Part shown: positions 22,458 through 33,531 of the stretch, piece by piece
Layout of the letters: every line of letters starts with the position of its first letter
Position numbering within the stretch: position 1 is the first letter of the stretch
Source of the DNA: Plasmodium malariae
Lineage: Eukaryota > Apicomplexa > Aconoidasida > Haemosporida > Plasmodiidae
Assembly (NCBI RefSeq): GCF_900090045.1
Contig: NC_041785.1
Coordinates: 1,240,001 to 1,304,000 of the forward strand
Direction of reading: 5' to 3'
Length of the DNA stretch: 64,000 bases
Program-made: the position numbers and the translations under genes
The notes under the pieces: generated by a model
Seen by the model: only the letters and a program-made list of their open reading frames with translations
The model's database searches: none
What the model was told of the DNA's origin: nothing

Positions 22458-23045
22458 AAAAAATTATAGACTTTGGCGAAAGGGTCAAAAGGAACACAAA
22501 ACAGAAGGGGGGATAAAAATGCTCGCAGAAAGGGGCATGAAAAGAGGCATAAAAAGAAGAGAAAGACAAATAATAATGGAGTAAGATGAAGAAATATACA
22601 ACTTAATGTGATATTAGTTAACTTCGCAAATACAATATACAAACAAGCATCCTCTTAATATGTATGTCATGTACGAACATGCTATATTGCCAAAGGGAGT
22701 TTTTGCGTTTTTAGGAGGTTCTTTTTCATCTTCTTTTTTTTTATCTTTCTTTAAATTTTAGAAAAATATAGTACTTCTTTAATTAGGTTACGTTTATCCT
22801 GCGTTAATTTTCACATTGTTTCATGATTGTTATATCACGTCGTACTGTAATAACATGGAATATATAAACGCTATGTTTGTTTATTTATTTTTTTTTTTTT
22901 TATTTTGGATACACATCATCACATTGTACATTTCATTTTTAAATAAAAAATTTATATTACTATTACTGATAAAATATTGGTATAAACCTGATGACTCAAG
23001 CCTATTCTTACACACAAATATATATGTTATTTGAAACATGCTCCT
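22458..23045. other. Convergent spacer GNA1 / RAP gene
   Basis: 3' ends of GNA1 (+) and the RAP gene (-) meet here. The first 140 bp are purine-rich on the top strand. A 73-codon frame at 22816..23034 is dominated by a poly-Phe run and is not supported. Confidence 0.65.
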
Positions 23046-26000
23046 TCACAGTAGAATTTTTTTCCTCATGTAATTTCTCTTTTCCTCACTGCACTTCAGG
23101 TTATTCCATTCTAGGTATGAGACCAAAATTAATTTATACCTTTTGCTTAGCAAATAATATTTTATGAGATTTAGGGAATCTATATTTTCACATGACCTCT
23201 TCATATTACCATTGTAATAATAATGATTGTTCCCGTTAATTTCTATACATATCTAAAGGAAGAATAATGAAAGGTGGAGGATGAAAATATTGCACATTAA
23301 TGTATTAGAAAAAAAAATGAAAAGAATTCATCGTGTAATTTGTAATTTTTTTTCTATATTATATATAGGATGTATTTATTATCTTTACTGAATTGTTTAT
23401 AACAATATCAACACTGTATATTCCATCAAGAAATGGGACCTTCGAAAAAAAAGTAAATTGAAATGAAGCAAATATATAAGAAAAAAATTTTGTAAAGGGG
23501 AGATTATCAAAAAAAAAAAAAAAAAAAATTATAAATTTATGTACAAAAGCTTGAAATAATTGTTCTATCATTATAATATATTACTTCACATTTCATATTT
23601 TTCACCCCTAACGAAAGTAACGTTGAAAAAACATCTCTATGGAAACTGGAGGAGTGCATTACTGTGTTGTCTCTTTTTATATGAATATGACATTTTTTTA
23701 TATATTCAACTAACTGCTCATTTTGATCTTGATTTTTTCCGTTACCGTTTAAAAATTGTACACATAAATTATATTTGTCATAGCTACTTTTTTTATAAAA
23801 ATTATTTACATATTTCACAAAAAAAATTACGTTATTTAATATATGTATACTTTTCTCACTTAAAATATTGTTTATACAGAATATATTATAATTTGGTTTT
23901 TCATTAATTTGGAGGTTATTCTCTATATAAACATTTGTAATCGGTAAATAATTTGATGGATAACATGTGCTTCCTCCTTGCACATCTTTCTCGTTTTCTT
24001 CTCGGTTCTCCTGGTTTAGAACCCCCTTTTTTTTCATATCTTCTTTATGTGAATAAAATAAATATTTTACGTACACATTAAAGTAAATGTTAAATATATA
24101 TATTTGATATACACACTGTAGGGGTAGATATAATGCTCCATTAGTGTTCTCTCTTATTATTTTTATATTATTTTTTTCACTAAAATACCAGTAATGGCAT
24201 TTACTAGATGGGCTATCCATGCATGTTACAAGGTTATTTGCGTAATATTTCTCTTCATCCTGTACTTCATCTTTCTCTTCACCATCATTTTTCCTTTTCG
24301 TGTAAGTGTCGTTACCTTCGACCGATGGGAAGTTTTTAAAATAATTGAAAACATAATCATGAAAGCATTCCAATAAGTAGTTTACATTTTTGAAGTGAAT
24401 ATTGGTAAAACCTAAAATAGCATAGCTCATCAATATATTTGGTATAATATTAATTATTTTATAACTTGGATAAAAAGGAAAATTAGACATACTTTCATTT
24501 ATTTTTTTTAAAAGCCTATTTACAGTGTATACTATTTTTACTTTGCTCTGGTTTTTTATACTCTTATGGTTATACTCATTTAAAAATATTTTTTTTATAT
24601 CTTCACAATAGATACTATTACACGATTTGTAACCTTTTGATAAAAATATCGAATCGTATATATTTAAATTTATACCAAATATGTTTAGCTTGGATAACGA
24701 GATTAGCAAATTTGTGTATTCATAAAATTGCAAACCTTCAGAATTATCGTCAATTTTGTTTAAACAAGTTTCAATAAGGTTTAAATTTCTATATTTAAGC
24801 TTTGCAAAGGAATTTAATAAATTTATGTATATCCCTGAAGGTAAATCTTTATTTTCAACTTTAAAATTGTTTAGTATTTTTAGTATCAAAAGAAGTATGT
24901 CTTTATTATCTCCTTTTTTGCTATATATGTTAAATAATAAGATGAACACTTCGATAATTTCATTAGCACCATCGTTTTTGAATTGCTCATCAATATATTC
25001 GCGTTTGTCATTATTTCCACTGTTCAATAAGTGTGTGGCTTCTTTACAGAGTTCATCACTGCTAATTTGACAATAGATTTCGTCTCTTTTGTTTAAATGA
25101 GATTCGTTTTTCTTTTGTAAATATGATTTTTGCAAATAATTTTCGTTTGATGAATTAACCTGATATGTGTATTTTTCCCATATTTCACGGTTATTATTAC
25201 TTCTATCAATATCATTTCTATTTACATCTTCTTTTATCTTATTCCGAAATATAGATCTTAATTTCATAATCATGATATTATCTATATAATTCTTCAATTT
25301 GTGTAAATATAGCTCTTCAAATGTTTTGTTTTCAAATATATTGCTTATTTGGTATATGTAATAAAGGAATGTGCTTAAATATTTTATGCTACATGCACCC
25401 AAAAATCTGTGCAATGATATGGTTGTAATAATTTGAATTATAAGGTTTGTTAAGTTATTTAAATTTGAACTTATAATATCCATATTTATTTCAATGTCTA
25501 GGTTCTTTTTATTATAGTTCTTCTTCGTTTCATTCTTAATATTGTAAACAAAAACAAAACTTCTCATAATATTTAGGATAGTTTCCATATTATAAAATTC
25601 TACATACTTTTTTAAGTATAAATAATATAATTCATCTATATCTTTCAAAGAATAAATACAAATTTTTATTAATTCACTTAAACTTTGTAGTTCATTTATT
25701 CTATCTTTATGAAAAACTGTAGTTCCATTTTGTTTAGCATTTTTTATACAATTTTCATTTTCTTTTTTGAAGTCACTAGAAATGTTATCTCTCTTTTTTC
25801 CAAGTTTATCTTCAAATTCTTCTTCATAGTATTTACGATTTAGCAATTTTAAAACCCTTTCATAAGTAATTTCAGTAAAACTTCCCATGTTTGTACTGTT
25901 ATACTGACAAATATAAGCAAGAATCGATTTTAGATTTCTCTTCCCTTCATTTGGTAGAAAATGTATGCTTTCGATGATGCAAAGTATGTCGTCAGTTTGT

Positions 26001-27181
26001 AGATGTTTCATATTGTTAGAGCTGTAGTAATTGAAAGTCTCCTTCTCACTATTCTTTGTCTTCTCAGCCCCCTTCATCATTTCACTGTTATAACTATCAT
26101 CATATCGTTTTCCAATCCTGGCGTAATAAACTGTCATCATCACTAGCACTAAGTCGTGAATATTATTTTTATCTGTATGTCTTAGCAAAAACATCTTCAT
26201 AATATTATGCAAATGTTTATCCGTTTTTTCGTAAAAAAAGTGAAATAATAAAGTGATGTATTTATAATCATTTTCACTTGCCTTGTCCAAAACTATACAA
26301 TTAAAATAATATACAAATTTTAGCCTATTTAAAAATCTCCTGTTGGTATATTTTACATTTTTTAAAAAATTGAGAATAAGATATATTTCATTAAAGTTTA
26401 TATTCCTAACAAAGGCGCTTTTCTTTCTGTGCCATTCTGCTCCATAATAAATATCATCCAGCTCAGATATTTCATCCGCTATATCTATGTTATCCTTCCG
26501 TTCAACACTGGATAACAAATTATTAGTTCTTGTGGTTGTGATATTAAAATTCCTCAATGAAACACTTTTAACTAATTTACCCGATGCACTTAATTCCTTA
26601 ATTTTATAAAAAAAAAAATTGAAATAATTATTATGATAAATTATATAATCCAATTTCCTACTTAATATGTTTAATAACTTTTCTACTACTTGTTCATTTG
26701 CATGATTAAAATTATAAAAACTGTGTAATACATAGGTTATACGTATTATGTATATATTCTCAAAAGGATCTATTTCTGCCTTTTCATTATATGATAATAT
26801 ATCTATATCACTAATAATATTTTCCAATTTATTTAACAGCACCACATCATACAAATTGTATTGCATAAGTGTTTTAAAAATAAAATATATTTTGTTTAAG
26901 CTCCATTTATCGTTCAAAAACTTTATTCTATTTATATAATTCTTAATTATATCTTCACTAACATTGTGTTCAGATACATATTTTAAATTCTCAATTACAC
27001 TTAAGCAGTCTAAATTATTGATAACATTTTTATTACATATGTTTTTTAAGAAGCTTGTGTTTTTATTAATCTTGCCTACCTCTCTTTTTTTCTTACCATA
27101 TAATACACAAAAATTACATCTTCTTTTTCTCCATAATTTTAGTAACTCTCCTACTTTTTTGTTACCTATTAATATATTCAT
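23046..27181 (-). CDS. RAP-domain protein, three exons
   Basis: Large protein (1284 residues) ending in a RAP domain (RNA-binding domain abundant in Apicomplexa), a family tied to mitochondrial/plastid RNA processing. Exons: 27181..23585, 23439..23389 and 23252..23046; both introns are GT-AG in phase 0. The long first exon is Asn/Lys-rich and helical, consistent with the HPR/FASTK-like repeats that usually precede RAP domains. The RAP domain is split by both introns: it begins in exon 1 (VKNMKCE), continues in the 17-codon exon 2 (VPFLDGIYSVDIVINNS) and ends in exon 3 (IEINGNNHYY ... LILVSYLEWNNL). The last pattern, Leu-Lys-x-R-x-Leu followed by a basic segment and a Tyr-x-x-Trp core, is the RAP hallmark. 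An N-terminal basic segment could be an organelle-targeting signal; which organelle is not clear. Confidence 0.88.
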
Positions 27182-28119
27182 TAAGGTACGTTCCCTGCGT
27201 AGATTTTCCTTTCCGGTTTAATACAAATCGTTGGGAAGCATTTTTTGTTCAACTTATTTCATTTGCGAAGGTTTCTCATATATATATATATTTAATATAC
27301 ATATGTAATATACATATATAATATAAATGTATAATATAAATGTGTAATATAAATGTATAATATAAATGTATAATATAAATGTATAATATACTTATATGTG
27401 TATACATTCATTTCATTTATTTTAATTTCAACCGTTTCCCCCCTCATGAGCATCCTCTATAAAGCAGTGTTAAAATGGTACAATCAAAAAATTTAAATGT
27501 GTTATAAATAAAATATATGAAAAGAATAAAAAAAAAAAAAAAAGAAAAAACGAATTATAGGAGCATTTTGATAGCACTGTATACAGTAGTGAAATATTGT
27601 TGAATCGCAGGGAAAAAAAATTAAGGCAAGAACTAGGATTCACTAAAGGGTCAGTATACAAAAATTAGAGTAAAATGAACCTTAATAAATAACGAAAGAT
27701 GCAATCATACATATATTTACATGAACATATTTGTAAAAACTTACTTATATGCTCATTTAAATGCACTTTACATGTAGCTCCAACAAGTACAGCTTCTACT
27801 TAGCGATTCGCAAAAATAACAGGAGCAAAAAGAAGTTTAAGTGGAAAGTATGGATAAATATAACGTGCAAAATTACTTGTACAATACATAAGGTATAAAA
27901 AGGGTTACTATGCAAATGACTTTATTAAAAATTTATGAGCTTTAAGGAAGAGGCAAAAACGTAAATATTTATAGGTATATATGCAATTATTCGTACATTT
28001 ATGTATGTACGTGCACATATACGAAAGTATGCGCTTCTAATCCGTTTGTAGTTTTTATGAAAAACCTTATTTCCACAAAATAAGCACAAAAAGGGAAAAG
28101 TTGTGTGTACATTCCTCAT
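27182..28119. other. Divergent promoter region RAP gene / GatB
   Basis: 938-bp bidirectional upstream region. It contains the 13-bp AT minisatellite at about 27318..27391 and mixed AT sequence. No further gene was seen. Confidence 0.7.
27318..27391. repeat. 13-bp AT minisatellite
   Basis: About five to six tandem units of ATAATATAAATGT, one with a GTG variant, in the shared RAP/GatB upstream region. Confidence 0.8.
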
Positions 28120-30204
28120 ATGATGATTATTTGTGCATTTTTTCTTTATGTTATTCTTACGTACAGTGAAATAATATTGTGCTTTAAAATAAATAATATA
28201 TATAACCAGAGTAGTTGGTTACTACATAACAAATATGTAAAAAAATATTCTCGAATTAAGAATAATTTGGACAATAATGTAATAAATCATAATGTTAATA
28301 TAAAAGAAAGTGTTGAAAGGAATATCAAATGTAAGATTGGTGTAGAAGTTCATGTACAGTTAAGTACTAAATACAAGGCATTTTGTAACTGTTTTAATAT
28401 ATCATCCTTATATAGAGAAAAAACATATGGAAAAAATAATATCGATTTGATAAACTTTTTAAATGAAAATATTTTTAAAAAAATTCAAAAAGGAAATGAA
28501 AAAAGGCACACTTCAAATGGAGAGTTAAAAAGGATTATGCAGGAACAAAACATTAATGTAGATGAGCCACATAAGAATGTAAAGAACCATGTAAATAATA
28601 ATGCTAGTAATGAGGTTAGCAGTGCCGTTAGTAATGACTTTGGTAATGATGTTAGTAATAACAGTAGTATTACTAAGCCAAATAAACACATTTGCAACAT
28701 CTGCATTGGAGAAGTAGGCTCTCTGTGCATATTGAACACCTTTGCGTTGTTATTCACTTATTTAATTTGTATTATTCTGAATTGTAATTTAGCTACTTAT
28801 ATAACATTTGACAGGAAAATTTATAATTATTATGACTTACCAAAGGGGTATCAAATTACTCAGAAAGAAAAACCATTAGGAACAGAAGGTTATATTTACG
28901 TGAATGAGAAAAAGTTTCTCGTTAAAAGCGTTCATTTAGAAGAAGATACTAGTAAATGTCTTCTATATACCAGTGGTACAAACACTTCGAATAAAGAGTA
29001 TGATAATGAAATTACTGGAAAAGAATCAATACTACAAACACCAGGTAATACAAATCAATCAGTTTACAACAATAATGTAAATTTAAATGATAAGGACCTA
29101 GCTGGAAATAGTAGCGATAAGGGAGACCCGGATTTATCTAACAATTATAATGAAATAAATAATAGGAACAAAAAAGTTTTATTAGATTATAACAGATGTG
29201 GAATACCGTTAGCCGAAATAGTTATAGAAAAGGATTATATGAGCGCTGATGATTGTATAAACTTGCTTAAGGAAATAAAAAAAAAAGTATGTTTACTTGG
29301 CGTATGTGTTGGTAATAAAGAAAATATAAGATCAGACATAAACATATCTTTTGAATATAACAACGTAAATTATAATAGAGTAGAAATTAAAAATATCAAC
29401 AGTTTTAGAAAAATTCGAAATTGCATACAACATGAGAAAGAAAATTTTTTAAGAAGCATTACAGCTAATAATACAAGCTCAAGATGTCAAAATGGTGTAA
29501 ACAACATATATACCAAAAGTTACCTAGATAATACACAATACATTTTAAGAAAAAAGGAAGAGTACAATTACGTACACGAAATGAATATTCCTGAATATGT
29601 GCTTGGTAAAAACATTTTGAAATTATTAAAATTTTATGTGAATTATAAAATTAAAATATATGAGGATGAAATAAAATATAAATGGTCAAAGCAATATTTC
29701 CACGTATTTTTTAATGATCCTTTTTTATATAATTATTTTAATGAGTGCTTAAAATTTGAAGATGAAAAAAATGTTTCCAATTTCATAGTTAACACATTGC
29801 TTGATGTGGTCAAAAAAAAAAATATACTATCAAAAAATATACAAATAAAACCAAAACATATTTGCTATCTTATTAATTATGCAACAAAAAATAATTTAGA
29901 TAACACATTTCTTAAAAATGTACTATTCAAATATATAGACGTGGGATTTGAAAAAGATAACCTTCTTGAAAATTTAAAAAATGTAAGTTTTCAAGAAATG
30001 CAAGATACACTAAAAAAATTAATTGATGAAAATATGAAATATTTAAAAATTGATGGTAATAAAAACGTCTTAAACGAACAAAATTTTAAAAATAGAATTA
30101 TAGGATTACTAAAAAATAAGATAAATCAAGAAAACTCTCTCTTAAGTGTGAATTACAAATTTGTGAGTACTTTCATTTTTGATTATATAAAAAAATCAGT
30201 GTAA
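28120..30204 (+). CDS. GatB: Glutamyl-tRNA(Gln) amidotransferase subunit B, apicoplast
   Basis: Subunit of the GatAB enzyme that converts Glu-tRNA(Gln) to Gln-tRNA(Gln), in Plasmodium an apicoplast function. 694 residues from the ATG at 28120 (a second ATG follows directly). The N-terminus has a signal peptide (MMIICAFFLYVILTYSEIIL) then a Lys/Asn-rich stretch, the bipartite apicoplast leader. The GatB signature IGVEVHVQLSTKYKAFC starts at about residue 73. Other landmarks: GEVGSLCILN, YYDLPKGYQITQ, the HLEEDTSK motif, DYNRCGIPLAEIV, RSDINIS and VEIKNINSFR. Two Asn-rich inserts split the catalytic core (coded at about 28470..28680 and 28975..29170). A C-terminal helical GatB/YqeY tail is present. 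Single exon; lies head-to-head with the RAP gene. Confidence 0.95.
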   Translation: MMIICAFFLYVILTYSEIILCFKINNIYNQSSWLLHNKYVKKYSRIKNNLDNNVINHNVNIKESVERNIKCKIGVEVHVQLSTKYKAFCNCFNISSLYREKTYGKNNIDLINFLNENIFKKIQKGNEKRHTSNGELKRIMQEQNINVDEPHKNVKNHVNNNASNEVSSAVSNDFGNDVSNNSSITKPNKHICNICIGEVGSLCILNTFALLFTYLICIILNCNLATYITFDRKIYNYYDLPKGYQITQKEKPLGTEGYIYVNEKKFLVKSVHLEEDTSKCLLYTSGTNTSNKEYDNEITGKESILQTPGNTNQSVYNNNVNLNDKDLAGNSSDKGDPDLSNNYNEINNRNKKVLLDYNRCGIPLAEIVIEKDYMSADDCINLLKEIKKKVCLLGVCVGNKENIRSDINISFEYNNVNYNRVEIKNINSFRKIRNCIQHEKENFLRSITANNTSSRCQNGVNNIYTKSYLDNTQYILRKKEEYNYVHEMNIPEYVLGKNILKLLKFYVNYKIKIYEDEIKYKWSKQYFHVFFNDPFLYNYFNECLKFEDEKNVSNFIVNTLLDVVKKKNILSKNIQIKPKHICYLINYATKNNLDNTFLKNVLFKYIDVGFEKDNLLENLKNVSFQEMQDTLKKLIDENMKYLKIDGNKNVLNEQNFKNRIIGLLKNKINQENSLLSVNYKFVSTFIFDYIKKSV

Positions 30205-30827
30205 AACTTGAATGTGTAATTTATTTTGCGTTATTCGTGCAGTCAAGAACCTCCACATCTCTCCGCTCAATTTTGCATTATTATGCGCATTATTTTGTTC
30301 ATTATTTTGTTCATTATTTTGTTCATTATTTTGTTCATTACTTTGTTCATTATTTTGTTCATTATTTAATTTATTACTTAATTCATTATTTAACTCATAA
30401 TTTAATTTTTCTTCTTTTTTTTGTCTTGTGCTAAAGTTTGTATCCTTTCATTTGTTTTATATAATTCCAAAAAAGATATAACTTGGACGGATAAACCCCA
30501 AAGTATACGCACACGTAAACTTGTACACACATATATATATATATATATTTATGCAAGACAAAGCGAAACAAATTTTGTATTTCTTAATTTCTTTCTTTTC
30601 TTTTCTGTTTATTTTTTTTTTTTTTTTTGTTATAAATAGTAAAAATGCATAACAAATGACACTTTTTAAAATAACCATATTAGTTTGCACACATATCTAC
30701 TATATTTTAAAATCCAAAAAAAAAGAAGCAATATAATTCGAAATATTCTGTATACATTTCGATATGTTACCATGCGAGTGATTGAATAAACCTTTTTACA
30801 ATCATTTTATTTTACATATATGAAGCT
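30205..30827. other. Convergent spacer GatB / unrecognised gene
   Basis: 3' regions of two convergent genes. Holds the 12-bp repeat at 30288..30395, a (TA)n tract and poly-T. Apparent frames here are simple-sequence shadows. Confidence 0.7.
30288..30395. repeat. 12-bp minisatellite CATTATTTTGTT
   Basis: Nine units of 12 bp, the first six CATTATTTTGTT (one CATTACTTTGTT), the last three drifting to CATTATTTAATT-like copies. It lies 85 bp after the GatB stop, so probably in its 3' UTR. Confidence 0.88.
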
Positions 30828-32486
30828 TCAGAAAACAAAATTAAGTATATTTTTGTCTTCTCTATATACAATTTTTTTTATTCTTTTGGAATTTTCCTTG
30901 TCTTTATTTCTTAACAATGAATAAAAATAAAAATAAAAATTTGGGTTTATTTGTTCTGGCACACGTAAGTTTTCTTTCTTATTAAAATACAAAAAATAAA
31001 AGAGAAGAATATAATTTAAGTCTACCTTTAGCTCATCACTATTTAAGATAATATTTTGGTTATTTAAATAAATAAAATTGTTATTTTGAAAAAATAATTT
31101 ATTATTAAAATAAATATCTTTAAGAGCATATAAATTTGTTAGGTTAATATTCATAACATCAAAATAAAAGAAATTATTCATAAAAAAGACATTTTTAATT
31201 ACATTGTAGATTAGGACAATGGGCATTGACACAAACAATTTCCCATTGAAATATATTTTTATAAGCTTAATACGTATATTGTTATTATGTGTATGTCTAT
31301 GTATACTCTTTTTTATAGTATTTTTATTAGCCGACTCATCTAAATTGACCACATTTTTACTTAAACAAAAATCACTTCCATCAGTTTTTTCATCAAAGCA
31401 TTTCCCAACTTGTGATAGGTAAATGAAATTGTTCACCTCCAACGTTTTCCTACTATTTTTTATTAACTCATCTGGTATATGAAACAGTTTATTGACGTCA
31501 TATTTAATATAATATTTTATATAAAGAGAGTTAACGATATGAGAATTTTTTTTACGATCATAGTACCTTCTATTAAGTAATATAAGATTTATTATGGCAA
31601 TTTCTTTATTAATATTATTATTCCCTTTCACATACAGAATATTCCTGTATAAGTGATAAATTCCTTTTATCTTCTTATAAAAAGAAAAAATGTAAAACTT
31701 TTTATTATTTACATAAAATTTAAATATAAGCTCTTTACCCTTTACATTATTTATATAACATTTGTCCTTAATGCAAATTCCTAATTTTTTAATAATCCTT
31801 TTTAAAATGAATTTAATTGAACATGTTTTTTTCTTCTTTATATCATGTGTAAAGCTTGCATTATTTTTATTACTCAAATATACTTTTTTATTTGGGGCAC
31901 TGCTACTAATATTATGGCTAAAAATTGGGTTACTACATTGTCTTCGTTTCGTTGTTTTATCTTTTAATTTTCCCCTATTATACAGGTCAAAATAATCGTG
32001 CATCTTAAATAACATATCCTTTTCATGCTTATTTCGTAATAAATATTCCTTAAAAAATAATGTGTAATCAAAAATTAAACTTTTATAATCAATATTTTTT
32101 TTTTTCGTATCCTTTATTTTAACGGATATGTTGTTACTATGTTTGTACAAAACAATTTTCTCCATCTGTAGTAGTAACTTAAGAATAGTTAGCATATCTA
32201 CTAAACTATAATTAAATAAATTATGAAAAAAAATTTTTTTTTTGGTATCTACCTTATATTCATTCAATTTATCTGGTGTCTTCTTGTCTAATAATAAGCA
32301 TTTCTCATTTTTTACTAGAGTAAATTGTTTCCTCATTCTTATTAAAGCTGTTTCTATAGTATAAAACGTTTTAATAGTAGTATATTTACCGATGTTTAAA
32401 ATATATATATACTTCTTTTTAGCACAGCAAATGGAATATTTTTCTAAATTAATCATCAAATAGATGATTAGCGGTAATAATAGCAT
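30828..32486 (-). CDS. Conserved-type Plasmodium protein, unknown function
   Basis: Not recognised. 552 residues from the ATG at 32486. The start is hydrophobic (MLLLPLIIYLMINL) and could be a signal peptide, followed by Lys/Tyr-rich sequence that would suit a transit peptide, so organelle targeting is possible but unproven. The remainder is strongly basic and Asn/Lys/Ile/Tyr-rich, with alternating beta-like segments (for example ELIFKFYVNNKKFYIFSFYK and LIKIYFNGKLFVSMPIVLIY). A Cys-containing stretch IKDKCYINNVKG lies near the middle. No catalytic motif, repeat or additional membrane helix is evident. Convergent with GatB and divergent from the DMAP1-like gene. The uninterrupted 1.66-kb frame in such AT-rich DNA makes it a real gene. 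Confidence 0.82.
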   Translation of the reverse strand: MLLLPLIIYLMINLEKYSICCAKKKYIYILNIGKYTTIKTFYTIETALIRMRKQFTLVKNEKCLLLDKKTPDKLNEYKVDTKKKIFFHNLFNYSLVDMLTILKLLLQMEKIVLYKHSNNISVKIKDTKKKNIDYKSLIFDYTLFFKEYLLRNKHEKDMLFKMHDYFDLYNRGKLKDKTTKRRQCSNPIFSHNISSSAPNKKVYLSNKNNASFTHDIKKKKTCSIKFILKRIIKKLGICIKDKCYINNVKGKELIFKFYVNNKKFYIFSFYKKIKGIYHLYRNILYVKGNNNINKEIAIINLILLNRRYYDRKKNSHIVNSLYIKYYIKYDVNKLFHIPDELIKNSRKTLEVNNFIYLSQVGKCFDEKTDGSDFCLSKNVVNLDESANKNTIKKSIHRHTHNNNIRIKLIKIYFNGKLFVSMPIVLIYNVIKNVFFMNNFFYFDVMNINLTNLYALKDIYFNNKLFFQNNNFIYLNNQNIILNSDELKVDLNYILLFYFLYFNKKENLRVPEQINPNFYFYFYSLLRNKDKENSKRIKKIVYREDKNILNFVF

Positions 32487-33531
32487 CTTCTCATGATGTT
32501 CTTTTTTTTACATTTTATTCTTCTAAATATATCAAAATATGAATTTACGTCTCTTTGTCATTCTTCATTCATCCCATTTTTAAATTGTGTATGCATATAT
32601 ATGTATGCTTTTTTTTTATTTTTTTTTTGTTTTCCCTCTATTGTGCTTTTGTAAAAGTTACGCTCTTAACATATTCTGCTTTTAGCATCATTATTATATA
32701 GAAATATGCAAGTTTTTAAGAATACGAAGATATTAGTTGCATTATGATAGTTTTTACACTTGATATAAATTTTTTTTTTTTGAATGATTATATAATTACT
32801 AAAAAAAAAAAAAATCATTCACCTATGAAAGTATAATAAGAGCAAAAATCTCAACTATCTTTGCTTTATATATTTTCTTTAATTTATTTTTTTTGTACAT
32901 AATAATAAATTAATATCATATTCATTCGCAAAGAACGGTTGCTTTTTTTTTTTTTTTTTTTTTTCGTATTTTTTTTAATTATTTTTGCTTCCTATGTTTT
33001 TTTTTTCATCATTTATCAATGCATATATGATATTGTTAACTTTTGAAGAAAAAAACCGAACAAATGCAATTACCCCCATGGCGAATAAAAAAAAAAAAAA
33101 AAAAAATACGTATATGTATGAACTAATGTACATATATTACTCACATGTATGTATATACATATATTTATATACGAATATTCATTTAAATACTTGTTTGGTA
33201 ATTTTTGCAAATAAAGGTGAAAAGTTCCTTTTTAAGGGTTAGTATGAGTTAGAATAGAATTAGAAACATGGATAACATAAATTCACAAATATAGCTATAT
33301 GTACGCACATCTCCAACGTATTTTTTCTTCTTCACATGTATGTATGTATATGTATGTAGTTAGCGATTCAGTTGTTCTTACAGTTGTGCATAGTAATTAT
33401 TAATTTAGTTATTATTTTACTTTTTTATTTTGTAATATAATAAGTAAAAAAGCATCACTCAGTATTTAGATATCTAGCAATTTTTTTTTTTTTTTTTTTT
33501 TTATATAACTTTACAATCTTAATTATCGAAA
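32487..33531. other. Divergent promoter region
   Basis: Shared upstream region of the 552-residue protein gene (-) and the DMAP1-like gene (+), with many poly-A/T runs (for example T22 at about 33480). A frame at 32985..33242 is poly-Lys/Tyr simple sequence and was not accepted. Confidence 0.7.
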
